A DNA stretch of 64,000 bases from Nereida sp. MMG025 (GTDB lineage: Bacteria > Pseudomonadota > Alphaproteobacteria > Rhodobacterales > Rhodobacteraceae), in assembly GCF_021654165.1 (NCBI RefSeq), contig NZ_JAKFZN010000002.1:239001-303000 (forward strand). Direction: 5' to 3'. The notes beneath the pieces were generated by a model. The model saw only the letters and a list, made by a program, of their open reading frames with translations. It ran no database searches and was not told the DNA's origin. Made by a program: the position numbers and the translations under genes. How positions within the stretch are numbered: position 1 is the stretch's first letter; every line of letters begins with the position of its first letter. This document shows, piece after piece, positions 24,227-35,690 of the stretch.

Positions 24227-24810
24227 TCCGTATCTTTTTGGTGCTTCTGGCCCTTGCCTGCCCCGCATATGCCCAGAATTTCCCCGCGCTCTATGATGTC
24301 GATGGGGTGGGTGATGGCGATACATTGAATGTGCGCCGCGGCCCTGCCTTTGATGCAGAGGCTTTTGACGCGCTTGCAGCAGATGCCAAACGCATCGAAG
24401 TGGTCGAACAGAACGGCAAATGGTTTCGGATCAACCGCGGCGAGCAATCGGGATGGGTGGCCAGCCGCTATATGACCCCCAATCAGGGGGAGCCCGCCCA
24501 AATTGCCTGCGGCGGGACCGAGCCGTTTTGGTCACTCACAAAAACGGCAGAAGGCCCCTATCGCTTGCGGATTTTAGGCGATTACAACATGGCGTTCACA
24601 CCGCTGCCCACAATTCGCTCGGCCAATGATACCCGTGTGATGACCACATTGGGCAAAGGTAACCCTGGTCAGCTTCAGGTCATTCAGCGACAGCAATCAT
24701 GCAACGACGGAATGAGCGATGCGAAATACGGACTGGCCATTGATCTTATTCTGACCCGCACAGAACAAAGCGAACAACAGCTTTATTCGGGATGTTGCGC
24801 GCTTAGGTAA
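24223..24810 (+). CDS. Periplasmic SH3-domain protein with a COG3650-like domain
   Basis: A 195-residue exported protein. The start is TTG 24223, preceded by GGAG at eight bases, and opens a signal peptide (MIRIFLVLLALACPAYA, cleavage near residue 17). An SH3b domain (about residues 22-80: DTLNVRRGPAFDAEAF, WFRINRGEQSGWVASRYM) is followed by a domain beginning CGGTEPFWSL (about 92 on), a motif seen in the COG3650 family. SH3b domains often bind peptidoglycan, so a cell-wall role is plausible but unproven. Its stop overlaps the convergent alkB stop by 8 bases (TTAGGTAA). Longer upstream frames run into the permease gene and are rejected. Confidence 0.7.
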   Translation: MIRIFLVLLALACPAYAQNFPALYDVDGVGDGDTLNVRRGPAFDAEAFDALAADAKRIEVVEQNGKWFRINRGEQSGWVASRYMTPNQGEPAQIACGGTEPFWSLTKTAEGPYRLRILGDYNMAFTPLPTIRSANDTRVMTTLGKGNPGQLQVIQRQQSCNDGMSDAKYGLAIDLILTRTEQSEQQLYSGCCALR

Positions 24811-25435
24811 CGACCCGAAGGGTCAGATTTATCCGCCCGCCCTTGGCCAACAAGGTCGAACTGTTCGGCTTCAACCGATCAATCCCGTGATACAAAAGCC
24901 GCGCCTGCCCGCCCATCACAACCACATCACCAGATTGCAGCCAGACGCTTTCTGTCTTCCCACCGCGCGTCTCATGGCCCACCCGAAACAGCGCATCATC
25001 CCCAAGCGACACAGAAACCACCGGCATCTCGAAATTGGCCTCGTCACGGTCTTGGTGCATCCCCATTTTCGCATCCGTACCGTAATAGTTGACCAAACAA
25101 CATTCCGGTGGCCGATCGACACCCGCAACCGTGGTCCAGATGCCCAAAACAGACGGCGGTATCACAGGCCAGGGCGTGCCGTTGGGATGGCTTTGCGCAT
25201 AGCGGTATCCCTGCCCGTCGGTCACCCAACCAAAGCGGCCAGCACTGGTCATCTTAACACTCATCGCTTTGCCAGATGGTGTTACGGGGGTCACAAAGGG
25301 GGCCTGTTTGGCAATGGTACGCACGTCCTCTACCAGCGCCAGTTGCGCATCCCGATCCAGCATATCTTTGTAGACCTGCATCCCTCTCAAATTCAAACTT
25401 GGCCGCACCTGAAAAAAATCCTTCGATTTAGGCAA
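24803..25435 (-). CDS. alkB: Alpha-ketoglutarate-dependent DNA/RNA repair dioxygenase AlkB
   Basis: A 210-residue Fe(II)/2-oxoglutarate dioxygenase that removes methyl groups (1-methyladenine, 3-methylcytosine) from DNA or RNA. The iron site is the H-x-D in MHQDRDE (with a distal His in LLYHGIDRL), the 2-oxoglutarate arginine is in GGRINLTLR near the C-terminus, and LVNYYGTDAKMG is the AlkB family motif. No ada or alkA gene is nearby. It is convergent with the SH3 gene, sharing 8 bases at the 3' ends. Starts at 25435 (MPKSKDFF). Confidence 0.93.
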   Translation of the reverse strand: MPKSKDFFQVRPSLNLRGMQVYKDMLDRDAQLALVEDVRTIAKQAPFVTPVTPSGKAMSVKMTSAGRFGWVTDGQGYRYAQSHPNGTPWPVIPPSVLGIWTTVAGVDRPPECCLVNYYGTDAKMGMHQDRDEANFEMPVVSVSLGDDALFRVGHETRGGKTESVWLQSGDVVVMGGQARLLYHGIDRLKPNSSTLLAKGGRINLTLRVVT

Positions 25436-25453
25436 TTGAATCTCACTCGTGCG

Positions 25454-25483
25454 CTTGCAGCACCTCTACCCCCTCCTTATATA
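25454..25483 (+). promoter_or_regulatory. Candidate heat-shock (sigma-32) promoter of dnaK
   Basis: CTTG at 25454-25457 (in CTTGCAG) followed by CCTTATATA at 25475-25483 fits the general RpoH pattern, CTTG near -35 and a C-rich start of the -10 element, with an appropriate gap. It lies about 110 bases before dnaK. No CIRCE inverted repeat is present. Assignment rests on match and location only. Confidence 0.4.
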
Positions 25484-25500
25484 CGGCGCACACTGGAATT

Positions 25501-25566
25501 GTCCCCTCATGGGGACGCTCAAATGGGATTGGGGCTTGGATGCCGGGCAATTGGGTCCGCGCCCCA
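25501..25566 (+). other. Structured dnaK 5' leader
   Basis: Two structures lie in the leader: a hairpin GTCCCC-TCAT-GGGGAC (25501-25516) and a longer-range pairing TGGGGC (25530-25535) with GCCCCA (25561-25566), just before the AAGGAG ribosome site at 25581. They could stabilise the mRNA or tune translation with temperature. No thermometer consensus is recognisable. Confidence 0.35.
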
Positions 25567-25593
25567 CGACATCGCCGATAAAGGAGCACACAC

Positions 25594-27510
<1,917 letters not shown>

Positions 27511-27531
27511 CCCGCGCATCTGGAACCAATG

Positions 27532-27572
27532 ACGCCAGCCCATTTGTCCCGTCAAACGGACGGGGCTGGCGT
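27532..27572 (+). other. Stem-loop between dnaK and dnaJ
   Basis: ACGCCAGCCC (27532-27541) pairs perfectly with GGGCTGGCGT (27563-27572), and the 21-base loop contains a further CCGT/ACGG pairing. There is no U-run, so it is more likely an mRNA-stabilising or processing hairpin that lets dnaK exceed dnaJ in expression than a complete terminator. Confidence 0.5.
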
Positions 27573-27597
27573 TCACGTTCCAAAAGGGGAGTAACCC

Positions 27598-28749
27598 ATG
27601 GCAAAACGTGACTATTACGAAACGCTCGGTATCTCGCGCGGGGCAGATGCTGCCGAAATCAAAAAAGCGTATCGGACAAAAGCAAAAGAGCTTCACCCCG
27701 ATCGCAACGCCGACAACCCAGAAGCCGAAGCCCAATTCAAAGAAGCCAACGAAGCCTACGAAGTCCTGAAGGATGCAGACAAAAAAGCGGCTTACGACCG
27801 CTACGGTCATGCTGCGTTCGAAGGCGGTATGGGTGGCGGACGACCCGGTGGTGGCATGGGTGGCCAACAAGGCGACTTCGCCAGCGCGTTTTCGGATGTG
27901 TTCGACGATCTCTTTGGTGACTTCATGGGCGGCCAGCGCGGCGGCGGTGGACGCACCCGCGCCAGCCGTGGCTCGGACCTGCGCTACAATTTGCGCATCT
28001 CTTTGGAAGAGGCCTACGCAGGGCTGCAAAAGACGATCAACGTCCCGACCTCTGTGGCCTGTGATGTTTGCAATGGCTCAGGTGCGGAAGGCGGCGCAGA
28101 ACCAACCACCTGCCCAACCTGTTCGGGTATGGGCAAAGTCCGTGCGCAACAGGGCTTCTTTACGGTAGAACGCACCTGCCCCACCTGTTCAGGTATGGGT
28201 CAGATCATCAAGAACCCCTGCAACGCCTGTGGTGGCGCAGGGCGCACCGAAAAGGAACGCGCGCTTTCGGTCAATATCCCTGCGGGGGTCGAAACGGGCA
28301 CACGTATCCGCCTGGCTGGCGAAGGCGAGGCAGGCATGCGCGGTGGTCCAACGGGCGATCTGTATATCTTCATCGAAGTCTCGGACCACGAGATTTTTGA
28401 GCGCGAATCGACAAATCTCTTCTGCCGCGTTCCAGTCTCTATGACATCTGCCGCAATGGGTGGTGATATCGAAGTGCCAACCATCGACGGTGGTCGGAGC
28501 CGCGTGAAAATCCCTTCAGGTAGTCAATCAGGGCGCCAGATGCGGTTGCGCGGCAAAGGCATGCCTGCCCTGCGCGGGGGCGGGACAGGTGATATGTTTA
28601 TCGAACTGGCCGTCGAAACGCCCGTGAACCTGACCTCCAAGCAAAAAGAGCTGCTGCGCGAATTTGAAAAGCTGTCCGAAGACAACAACCCCGAGTCGTC
28701 CAATTTCTTTTCAAGCGTTAAGAAGTTCTGGGATTCGATGAAGGGTTAA
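27598..28749 (+). CDS. dnaJ: Chaperone DnaJ (Hsp40)
   Basis: A 383-residue type I J-protein that delivers substrates to DnaK and stimulates its ATPase. The J domain (1-70) has the catalytic HPD in LHPDRN. A Gly-rich linker ([14 protein letters not shown], then GGQRGGGG) precedes four zinc-binding repeats: [16 protein letters not shown] twice, and CNACGGAG. The C-terminal beta domains bind substrate. It follows dnaK in the conserved order; radC starts 37 bases downstream. Confidence 0.98.
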   Translation: MAKRDYYETLGISRGADAAEIKKAYRTKAKELHPDRNADNPEAEAQFKEANEAYEVLKDADKKAAYDRYGHAAFEGGMGGGRPGGGMGGQQGDFASAFSDVFDDLFGDFMGGQRGGGGRTRASRGSDLRYNLRISLEEAYAGLQKTINVPTSVACDVCNGSGAEGGAEPTTCPTCSGMGKVRAQQGFFTVERTCPTCSGMGQIIKNPCNACGGAGRTEKERALSVNIPAGVETGTRIRLAGEGEAGMRGGPTGDLYIFIEVSDHEIFERESTNLFCRVPVSMTSAAMGGDIEVPTIDGGRSRVKIPSGSQSGRQMRLRGKGMPALRGGGTGDMFIELAVETPVNLTSKQKELLREFEKLSEDNNPESSNFFSSVKKFWDSMKG

Positions 28750-28760
28750 CCAAAAATTTA

Positions 28761-28785
28761 GGGAATCGGCGCAACGTCGGTTCCC
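28761..28785 (+). other. Hairpin abutting the radC start codon
   Basis: The 25 bases ending right before radC ATG fold into an 11-pair stem (two G-U pairs) around a CAA loop: GGGAA at 28761-28765 pairs with TTCCC at 28781-28785. There is no U-run. It sits where a ribosome must bind, so it may limit radC translation or act as the dnaJ mRNA 3' end. The possible ribosome site (GGGAA) is itself inside the stem. Confidence 0.5.
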
Positions 28786-29544
28786 ATGACCGCCCTAGAT
28801 CGTTTCAGTGAAAATCCCCTGCCGCTCTTTGAAGGCCAAGAGCTTTTGATCACGGGGCCCAAAGGGGCCGACCCTGCGTATATCAAAGATCATCGGCGCC
28901 GTTTACGCGACCGCTTTTGCGGTGGCGGCGCTGCATCGCTTCCCGACTATGAACTGCTTGAACTTATTCTGTTCCGCTCACTTCCCAAATGCGATGTGTC
29001 CCCGGTCGCGCGCCGTCTGATCGACACCTTCGGCGATCTGAATGCCGTCCTGTCTGCCAGCAAAGAACGCCTGATCGAAGTCCGCGGTGTCGGTGATGTT
29101 GTCGCAACCGATCTCAAAATTATTGAGGCTGCCACCCACCGCATGGCCCGCGCCAAGGTGATGGACCGACCCGTCCTGTCAAGCTGGCAATCCCTGATCG
29201 ACTATTGCCACACAGCCATGTCGCATCAGCAAACCGAAGTGTTCCGCGTTTTGTATCTTAACCGCAAAAATGTGCTGATCGCGGATGAAGAACAGGCCCG
29301 TGGCACGGTTGATCACGTTCCCGTCTACCCGCGCGAGATTATGCGCCGCTGTCTTGAGCTTAACGCAAGCGCCCTCATCCTTGTTCACAACCATCCCTCT
29401 GGCGATCCCACTCCGTCCCAATCGGATATCGAGATGACCCTGAACATAGAAACCGCAGCACAGGCTTTGGGTCTGGTCCTGCATGATCACCTCGTGATCG
29501 GAAAATCCCGCGAAATCAGCATGCGCAGCGATGGCTACCTATAG
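28786..29544 (+). CDS. radC: RadC-family JAB/MPN+ protein
   Basis: A 252-residue RadC (YicR-like) protein. The N-terminal helix-hairpin-helix part includes LIEVRGVGDVVATDLK, and the C-terminal MPN+ metalloenzyme domain has the zinc motif HNHPSGDPTPSQSD (about residues 203-216), with an upstream Glu in TEVFRVLYLN. Its true role is unsettled: the historical DNA-repair phenotype was due to another gene. ATG 28786 is directly preceded by a stable hairpin. It ends near a bidirectional terminator. Confidence 0.92.
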   Translation: MTALDRFSENPLPLFEGQELLITGPKGADPAYIKDHRRRLRDRFCGGGAASLPDYELLELILFRSLPKCDVSPVARRLIDTFGDLNAVLSASKERLIEVRGVGDVVATDLKIIEAATHRMARAKVMDRPVLSSWQSLIDYCHTAMSHQQTEVFRVLYLNRKNVLIADEEQARGTVDHVPVYPREIMRRCLELNASALILVHNHPSGDPTPSQSDIEMTLNIETAAQALGLVLHDHLVIGKSREISMRSDGYL

Positions 29545-29547
29545 CAA

Positions 29548-29575
29548 AAGGCGCCCCCGTTTCCGAAGGCGCCTT
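29548..29575. terminator. Bidirectional terminator between radC and the next convergent gene
   Basis: AAGGCGCC (29548-29555) and GGCGCCTT (29568-29575) form a perfect 8-pair stem with a 12-base loop. It lies just past the radC stop and 24 bases before the end of the convergent gene, so it can serve both. Flanking A and T runs are short. Confidence 0.6.
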
Positions 29576-29598
29576 AAAGCAAACTGTCTGTCAGAGTA

Positions 29599-30585
29599 TT
29601 AGCGTTGTGCCAACGTGATGTCGGACACCATATCGTTCAAAACAATAAGGTCACCAACGGCATCACAGGCTGGCATCTCGACAACAAGGTCTAGCACCGT
29701 TTTCTCACCGCTTGCTGTGCGTTGCAGGCTTTGCGCTTCGACCTGTGTGCCACAGTTGCGTGCTGTCACCTCAGCTTCAACACTCAGATCAATGTCCCCT
29801 TCCGTGCGGGGCAATCCCGACGGAAATGTATAAACTTCGGCCTGCAAAGCATCGGCGACACCAAGCTTTGTCAAAAAGCCACCTGATCCGCTGGCAACCG
29901 CACTGACATCGCGTGGCGCATCACTCCACACGTGTCCATCCGTGCCGTAATCGGCACCGAACTCAAGCGCGTGAATGGCCACGCCTGCATCGCCGCGCCA
30001 TTGTAAAACAACGCGGTCATACATGCCCATGCTATCAACAGTGGTGGTCGCAACTGCACCTTCTTCATTGGGGAAGGCCACAATAAACACCGCTTGTTCG
30101 TTTAGGGCAGGCGCATCAAACCTCGCCTTGCCATCTGTGTCCGTTGCAATGGTGAACATCATGCCTTCGTGATGGATCGTTGCCCGTTCATTGGCCAAAC
30201 ATGGCGCGTGCAGATCCAGCGTAACCATCGCGGCGGCCGCGGGCGTTGCTGTCATCGACACGCCGCAATCCGCAACCGCCAAAGGTGCTGCTTCGACGTC
30301 GGGGGATACAAGGACATCTGGCGCAGCAACAAGTGTTGGGGCTGGTGTCTGGATCATCGTTTGGTCTGTCGCAACCGCTTGGGTTGGCGTGACAGGGGCA
30401 ACAGGGGTCGGCACAATGACACCCGCCTGAACAGGTTGTGTTGTCGCAACAAAGCTAACCTCGCCACTCGATGCATCTTGCCCGATCCGCGACGCTGTCG
30501 CATCGCTGTTCTGCATAAAAAACCCAATCGCAGCGGCTACAAAAATAGTGCCGCCCGCAGTGGCATAGCGTTTAATATCAACCAT
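29599..30585 (-). CDS. Membrane-anchored periplasmic protein of unknown function, adjacent to secA
   Basis: A 328-residue protein. An N-terminal helix (residues about 9-25, TAGGTIFVAAAIGFFM) anchors it or serves as a signal. A Pro/Ala/Thr-rich linker (about 45-105, with PTPVAPVTPTQ and PAPTLVAAP) follows, then a globular region with two cysteines that are probably disulfide-linked (DCGVSM and HAPCLANE), and two more at the C-terminus (ARNCGTQ, MPACDAV). The first ordered part resembles a carboxypeptidase-like beta sandwich (VTLDLHAPC..., DTDGKARFDAPAL), but I do not recognise the family. It starts at ATG 30585 with GGGAG upstream. I recall Rhodobacterales homologues labelled translocase only because they sit next to secA. 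Function is unknown. Confidence 0.6.
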   Translation of the reverse strand: MVDIKRYATAGGTIFVAAAIGFFMQNSDATASRIGQDASSGEVSFVATTQPVQAGVIVPTPVAPVTPTQAVATDQTMIQTPAPTLVAAPDVLVSPDVEAAPLAVADCGVSMTATPAAAAMVTLDLHAPCLANERATIHHEGMMFTIATDTDGKARFDAPALNEQAVFIVAFPNEEGAVATTTVDSMGMYDRVVLQWRGDAGVAIHALEFGADYGTDGHVWSDAPRDVSAVASGSGGFLTKLGVADALQAEVYTFPSGLPRTEGDIDLSVEAEVTARNCGTQVEAQSLQRTASGEKTVLDLVVEMPACDAVGDLIVLNDMVSDITLAQR

Positions 30586-30714
30586 GTTCGACTCCCGTCC
30601 CGATGGAATTCTGGGAACGGTATGACAGTCGATTCGGTTAGCGCCGTGTCGCAATCAAGGTCATTTGCGGACAAGACTGCCCGATTTTTGCCTTATCTCC
30701 GACAGCTTGGACCA

Positions 30715-33408
30715 TTAAGCCAACCTGCCGTGGCAGTGTTTGAACTTCTTGCCAGACCCACAAGGGCACGGATCGTTTCGGCCGGGATTACCCCATGTGG
30801 TCGGATCGCTTTCGACAAACCCTTCGATCGCATTTTCGTTGGGCGCCGGCATCTGTTCTTCCGCCGCACCTGCCATCTGGGCGCGCTGCGCCTCAATCTG
30901 GGCCATCATCGCCTTTTGCTCTTCTTCGGTCATGGGGCGAATTTGCGACAGTTTTTGTGTCACATCTTCACGCAACCCATCAAGCAAGGCTTCAAACAGC
31001 TGAAAGCTTTCCGTCTTGTATTCGTTCAAAGGATCACGCTGCGCATATCCGCGGAACCCAACGACCGAGCGTAGATGCTCAAGCGTGACAAGATGTTCGC
31101 GCCACTTGGCATCAATTGTATTCAGCAGGATTTGTTTTTCGATCCCGCGCATCACGTCATCGCCGAAAGCGGCGGTCTTTTCCGCCATCAGCTTATCACC
31201 CGCTTCTTCAAGACGTTCGATAATGACTTCGTCATCAACGCCTTCTTCTTCGGCCCATGCAATCACGGGGACATCAAGGTTCAACCGCTCGATGGTGGCC
31301 GCGTACATTTCCTCGGTGCGCCATTGATCGGCATAGGTTTTAGGCGGCATGAATTCGTATACCAGATCATCGATGACCTGATCGCGCATATCCTTTGTGA
31401 TTTCGGATACATCGCTACTTTGCATGATCTCCATCCGTTGACGGAAGATCACCTTGCGCTGCTCATTCATGACATCGTCATATTTCAACAGCTGCTTACG
31501 AATGTCGAAGTTACGGCCTTCGACTTTGGCTTGCGCTTTCTCAAGCGATTTGTTGACCCAAGGATGCACAATCGCTTCGCCTTCTTTCATGCCAAGCTTG
31601 GACAAGACCGCGTCCAACCGCTCTGACCCGAAGATGCGCATCAAATCATCTTCAAGGCTCAGGAAAAAGCTGGAGCGCCCAGGATCGCCCTGTCGCCCCG
31701 AACGGCCACGCAACTGGTTATCAATGCGGCGGCTTTCATGACGTTCCGTTGCCAGAACATACAGCCCACCGGCGTCTTTGACCTTTTGCTTTTCTTCCGC
31801 GACGCTGGCTTCAATGCGGGTGCGCACAGCTTCCGGATCAGCTTCGGGGTCAGCGGCCAAGGCCTCCATCACCTGCATCTCGACATTGCCGCCAAGCTGA
31901 ATGTCCGTGCCCCGACCCGCCATATTGGTGGCAAGGGTCACAGCGCCCAAACGGCCCGCCTTGGCGATGATTTGGGCTTCCTGCTCGTGCTGGCGCGCAT
32001 TCAGCACGTTATGCTCAATGCCTTCTTTGGTCAGAACCTGACTGATGTATTCCGATTTTTCGATCGAGGTCGTGCCAACCAAAACCGGTTGGCCCTTTTC
32101 ATTCGCCTCTGTCAGCGCCTTGATGACAGCACCATATTTTTCATCAGCCGTGCGGAACACCTGATCATGTTCATCGATACGCGCAATGGGCTTGTTGGTC
32201 GGCACTTCAACCACACCAAGACCATAGATTTCGGCGAATTCTTCCTCTTCGGTCTTGGCCGTGCCCGTCATGCCAGACAGCTTGTCATACAGGCGGAAGT
32301 AGTTCTGGAATGTCACGGACGCCAACGTCACGTTTTCGGGCTGGATCTGGACACCTTCTTTGGCCTCGATCGCTTGGTGCAGACCATCTGACATGCGCCG
32401 CCCTGGCATCAGGCGACCTGTATGTTCATCCACAAGGATCACATCACCGTCACGCACAACATAGTGCACATCGCGCAAGAACAGCTTATGCGCCGAAAGT
32501 CCTTGGTTCACATGGTGGACCAGCGTAACGCTTTCGGGGTCATAAAGGGTCTGCCCGTCTTCCAGCAGCCCTTCGCGGTGCAAACGCTCTTCCAGCCACT
32601 CGTTACCTTCTTCCGAATAGGTCACGTTGCGGGTTTTTTCGTCCAGCTTGTAATGCTCTTCGGTCAGATCAGGGATGATCTTGTTCACGATGGTATAAAG
32701 CTCTGATCGATCTTCGGAAGGGCCTGAAATGATCAACGGCGTCCGCGCCTCATCAATCAAGATACTGTCCACCTCATCCACAATGGCAAAGTTGTGGGGG
32801 CGCTGCGCCATTTGCGACAGCTCTGATTTCATGTTGTCGCGCAGATAATCAAAGCCCAATTCGTTGTTGGTGGCATAGGTGATGTCTGCTGCATAAGCCG
32901 CTTGTTTTTCACCGTCAGGCTGCTGCGGATAAACCACCCCTGTGGTCATCCCAAGGGCCGCATATACCTTGCCCATCCACTCGGCATCCCGCTTGGCCAG
33001 ATAATCGTTCACCGTCACGATATGCACGCCCTTGCGGGTCAGCGCATTCAGATAGGCAGGCAAGGTGGCCACAAGGGTCTTGCCCTCGCCTGTTTTCATT
33101 TCTGCGATGTTGCCTTGGTGCAGGAAAATCCCGCCCATCAACTGCGTATCAAACGCCCGTAATCCCAATGCACGTTTGCCCGCCTCACGACAGTTGGCAA
33201 ACGCCTCGGGCAACAGATCATCAAGGCTTTCACCCCCGATCGCACGTTCAGACAGCTCCTTGGTTTTTTCGATCAGACCCTCATCGCTAAGCGCCTCAAA
33301 CTCGGGTTCCAACGCATTGATTTTCTCGATCGTGGCGCGGGTCGCTTTGACTTTGCGATCATTGGGGGTGCCAAACACTTTTTTGGCAATGGTTCCGAAA
33401 CCGAGCAT
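30715..33408 (-). CDS. secA: Preprotein translocase ATPase SecA
   Basis: An 897-residue SecA, the motor that drives unfolded preproteins through SecYEG. Walker A is [13 protein letters not shown] (about residues 102-114), the DEAD-like box is [15 protein letters not shown], followed by [14 protein letters not shown] and [18 protein letters not shown] in the second helicase domain. The C-terminal zinc finger [14 protein letters not shown] binds SecB. It is divergent from a parvulin gene and upstream of the unknown protein. Length and motif order are canonical. Confidence 0.99.
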   Translation of the reverse strand: MLGFGTIAKKVFGTPNDRKVKATRATIEKINALEPEFEALSDEGLIEKTKELSERAIGGESLDDLLPEAFANCREAGKRALGLRAFDTQLMGGIFLHQGNIAEMKTGEGKTLVATLPAYLNALTRKGVHIVTVNDYLAKRDAEWMGKVYAALGMTTGVVYPQQPDGEKQAAYAADITYATNNELGFDYLRDNMKSELSQMAQRPHNFAIVDEVDSILIDEARTPLIISGPSEDRSELYTIVNKIIPDLTEEHYKLDEKTRNVTYSEEGNEWLEERLHREGLLEDGQTLYDPESVTLVHHVNQGLSAHKLFLRDVHYVVRDGDVILVDEHTGRLMPGRRMSDGLHQAIEAKEGVQIQPENVTLASVTFQNYFRLYDKLSGMTGTAKTEEEEFAEIYGLGVVEVPTNKPIARIDEHDQVFRTADEKYGAVIKALTEANEKGQPVLVGTTSIEKSEYISQVLTKEGIEHNVLNARQHEQEAQIIAKAGRLGAVTLATNMAGRGTDIQLGGNVEMQVMEALAADPEADPEAVRTRIEASVAEEKQKVKDAGGLYVLATERHESRRIDNQLRGRSGRQGDPGRSSFFLSLEDDLMRIFGSERLDAVLSKLGMKEGEAIVHPWVNKSLEKAQAKVEGRNFDIRKQLLKYDDVMNEQRKVIFRQRMEIMQSSDVSEITKDMRDQVIDDLVYEFMPPKTYADQWRTEEMYAATIERLNLDVPVIAWAEEEGVDDEVIIERLEEAGDKLMAEKTAAFGDDVMRGIEKQILLNTIDAKWREHLVTLEHLRSVVGFRGYAQRDPLNEYKTESFQLFEALLDGLREDVTQKLSQIRPMTEEEQKAMMAQIEAQRAQMAGAAEEQMPAPNENAIEGFVESDPTTWGNPGRNDPCPCGSGKKFKHCHGRLA

Positions 33409-33623
33409 GTCTTTTCCTAAGCCTCATCCGCTAAAAGCGGCCTATACAATTTTGTCATCGAACAGGTGGTTGCCCGTCCCGACTGCGCCCCATACATATA
33501 GGTTCAACCAGTCGTCCCAGACCCTGTCGGCCCAGTGCTGAATTTGATGTAAGGGCCGCCTATCACAGTGTCAACGGCGTGGCCCTGCCAGCCAATAGTC
33601 TTGCTCCTCGAAAGGACATTTTC

Positions 33624-34469
33624 ATGCAAAAACCACTTAATTTCCTTGGCGCCGTGGCGCTTGGCCTTACTCTCGCCCTGCCAGCAACGGCACAAGAGGC
33701 AGATGTGAATACCGTTGTGGCCACCGTGAATGGCACTGACATCACCCTGGGTCATATGATTGCTGCACGCGCACGTCTGCCGCAGCAATACGCCCAACTG
33801 CCCCCAAATGTCCTCTATGATGGCCTGCTGGACCAGCTGACACAGCAAACGCTGCTGTCGCAAAGCATGGACGAGGTGCCCAACCGCGTGGCCATCACTC
33901 TTGAAAACGAACGCCGCTCTCTTCTGGCTGGTGAAGTCATCACCGCCGCAACAGAAGGCGCAGCATCTCAAGAAGCCCTGCAAGACGCCTATAACGCCCG
34001 CTTTGCAGATGCCGAACCAGAGACAGAATACAGCGCCGCGCATATTCTGGTCGAAACCGAGGAAGAAGCCGCAGAGATCAAAACGATGATCGAAGACGGT
34101 GGTGATTTCGCCGAACTCGCCCGCGAGAAATCTACAGGACCATCGGGTCCCAACGGCGGTGATCTGGGTTGGTTTGGCAAAGGTATGATGGTCAAACCTT
34201 TTGAGGATGCGGTTGTCGCCCTTGAAGCAGGTGCCGTGTCCGATCCCGTCCAGACACAATTTGGCTGGCACATCGTAAAGCTGAACGAAACACGCCTGAA
34301 AGATGCGCCTGCTTTTGAAAGCGTCCGCGCCGAACTTCAGTCAGAGCTTGAACAAGCCGCCGTCCAGGCCCGCATCGACGAATTGGAAGCCGCCGCCGAA
34401 ATCACCAAAGCCGAAACAGGCGCAATCGACCCTGCGGTTCTGACAAACTACGACCTCTTGAACCAGTAA
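33624..34469 (+). CDS. Periplasmic parvulin-type peptidyl-prolyl isomerase
   Basis: A 281-residue PpiC/SurA-like protein that isomerises proline bonds and helps outer-membrane proteins fold. It starts at ATG 33624 with AAAGGAC upstream; a signal peptide (MQKPLNFLGAVALGLTLALPATA) is followed by a helical N-terminal domain. The rotamase domain spans about 135-240 and contains YSAAHILVETEEEA, LGWFGKGMMVKPFEDA and QTQFGWHIVKL, all parvulin signatures. Divergent from secA, with about 215 bases between the starts that must hold both promoters. argJ starts 6 bases downstream. Confidence 0.9.
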   Translation: MQKPLNFLGAVALGLTLALPATAQEADVNTVVATVNGTDITLGHMIAARARLPQQYAQLPPNVLYDGLLDQLTQQTLLSQSMDEVPNRVAITLENERRSLLAGEVITAATEGAASQEALQDAYNARFADAEPETEYSAAHILVETEEEAAEIKTMIEDGGDFAELAREKSTGPSGPNGGDLGWFGKGMMVKPFEDAVVALEAGAVSDPVQTQFGWHIVKLNETRLKDAPAFESVRAELQSELEQAAVQARIDELEAAAEITKAETGAIDPAVLTNYDLLNQ

Positions 34470-34475
34470 GCACCG

Positions 34476-35690
34476 ATGACAAAATCACCCCTCGCCCCCG
34501 CTGATTTCCCGCTTCTTCCAATGATCGGCGGGGTCAAATTTGCCACCGCGCAGGCGGGGGTGAAATACCGTGACCGAACCGATGTAATGCTGGCGGTGCT
34601 TGATGAAGGCACCTCTATTGCGGGCGTATTCACAAAATCGGCAACGCGTTCGGCCCCAGTGCTGGACTGTCAGGAAAAACTGGGCGGCACATCAGGTGGT
34701 CCGGCCGCGTTTCTTGTGAATTCGGGCAACTCCAACGCGTTTACAGGGCGGGCTGGCACAGAATCGGTGCAGGCGATTTGCGCGGCTGTCAGCGCGCAAA
34801 CAGGGATCAACCCGTCCCGCATTTTCACATCCTCCACCGGCGTCATCGGCGAACGTCTGCCCCACGACCGGATCACCGCAAAGATGGCCGAACTTCATGA
34901 CGGTCTGTCGCCTGGCAAAATCAAAGGCGCCGCAGAAGCGATCATGACAACCGATACCTTCCCCAAAGGCGCGGGGACCGAGGTAGAGGTGAACGGACAG
35001 ACCGTGAAAATTACGGGCATCGCAAAAGGATCTGGCATGATTGCGCCTGATATGGCTACAATGCTGGTCTATATCTTTACCGATGCCGCCATTCCGCAAC
35101 CTGATCTGCAAACGCTGGTCAGCGATCTGAACGAACGCACCTTCAACTGCATCACCGTTGATAGCGATACCTCGACCTCGGACACGCTGCTGGTTGCCGC
35201 AACCGGCACAAGCGGCGTTGACGTGACGGATAGTGCAGAGTTCCGCGACGGGTTGCACGATGTCATGCAAGACCTCGCCAAACAGGTGGTGCGCGATGGC
35301 GAAGGCGCAACAAAGTTCATCACCATCAAGATCAGTGGTGCCGCCAATGACGCAGAGGCCAAAACCTGTGGGCTGGCGGTGGCAAACTCGCCCCTCGTGA
35401 AAACAGCCATCGCCGGAGAGGACCCCAATTGGGGCCGCGTGGTCATGGCCGTGGGCAAAGCAGGTGTGCAAGCAGACCGCGATCTGCTGTCCATCACCTT
35501 TGGCGATGTCCTCGTGGCCGACAAAGGATGGGTCAGCGAAAACTATACCGAAGCAGATGGTGCCGCCGTGATGAAAAAACCCGAAATCACCATTGGCGTT
35601 GATCTTGGCATCGGATCAGGGACAAGCACGGTTTGGACCTGCGACCTGACACATGGCTACATCACCATCAACGCGGATTACCGATCATGA
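34476..35690 (+). CDS. argJ: Bifunctional glutamate N-acetyltransferase / amino-acid acetyltransferase
   Basis: A 404-residue ArgJ of arginine biosynthesis; it transfers acetyl from acetylornithine to glutamate and may also acetylate glutamate from acetyl-CoA. The autocatalytic cleavage site is in KGSGMIAPDMATML, where cutting before the Thr yields the alpha and beta chains. Other family segments are GVKFATAQAGVKYRDR, STGVIGERLP and GEDPNWGR. It is followed by a Nudix gene with a 4-base ATGA overlap. Confidence 0.97.
   Translation: MTKSPLAPADFPLLPMIGGVKFATAQAGVKYRDRTDVMLAVLDEGTSIAGVFTKSATRSAPVLDCQEKLGGTSGGPAAFLVNSGNSNAFTGRAGTESVQAICAAVSAQTGINPSRIFTSSTGVIGERLPHDRITAKMAELHDGLSPGKIKGAAEAIMTTDTFPKGAGTEVEVNGQTVKITGIAKGSGMIAPDMATMLVYIFTDAAIPQPDLQTLVSDLNERTFNCITVDSDTSTSDTLLVAATGTSGVDVTDSAEFRDGLHDVMQDLAKQVVRDGEGATKFITIKISGAANDAEAKTCGLAVANSPLVKTAIAGEDPNWGRVVMAVGKAGVQADRDLLSITFGDVLVADKGWVSENYTEADGAAVMKKPEITIGVDLGIGSGTSTVWTCDLTHGYITINADYRS

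Noticed and set aside
25436-25593. CIRCE or ROSE heat-shock element before dnaK
   Set aside because: I looked for TTAGCACTC-N9-GAGTGCTAA and for the ROSE U-rich GG signature; neither is present.
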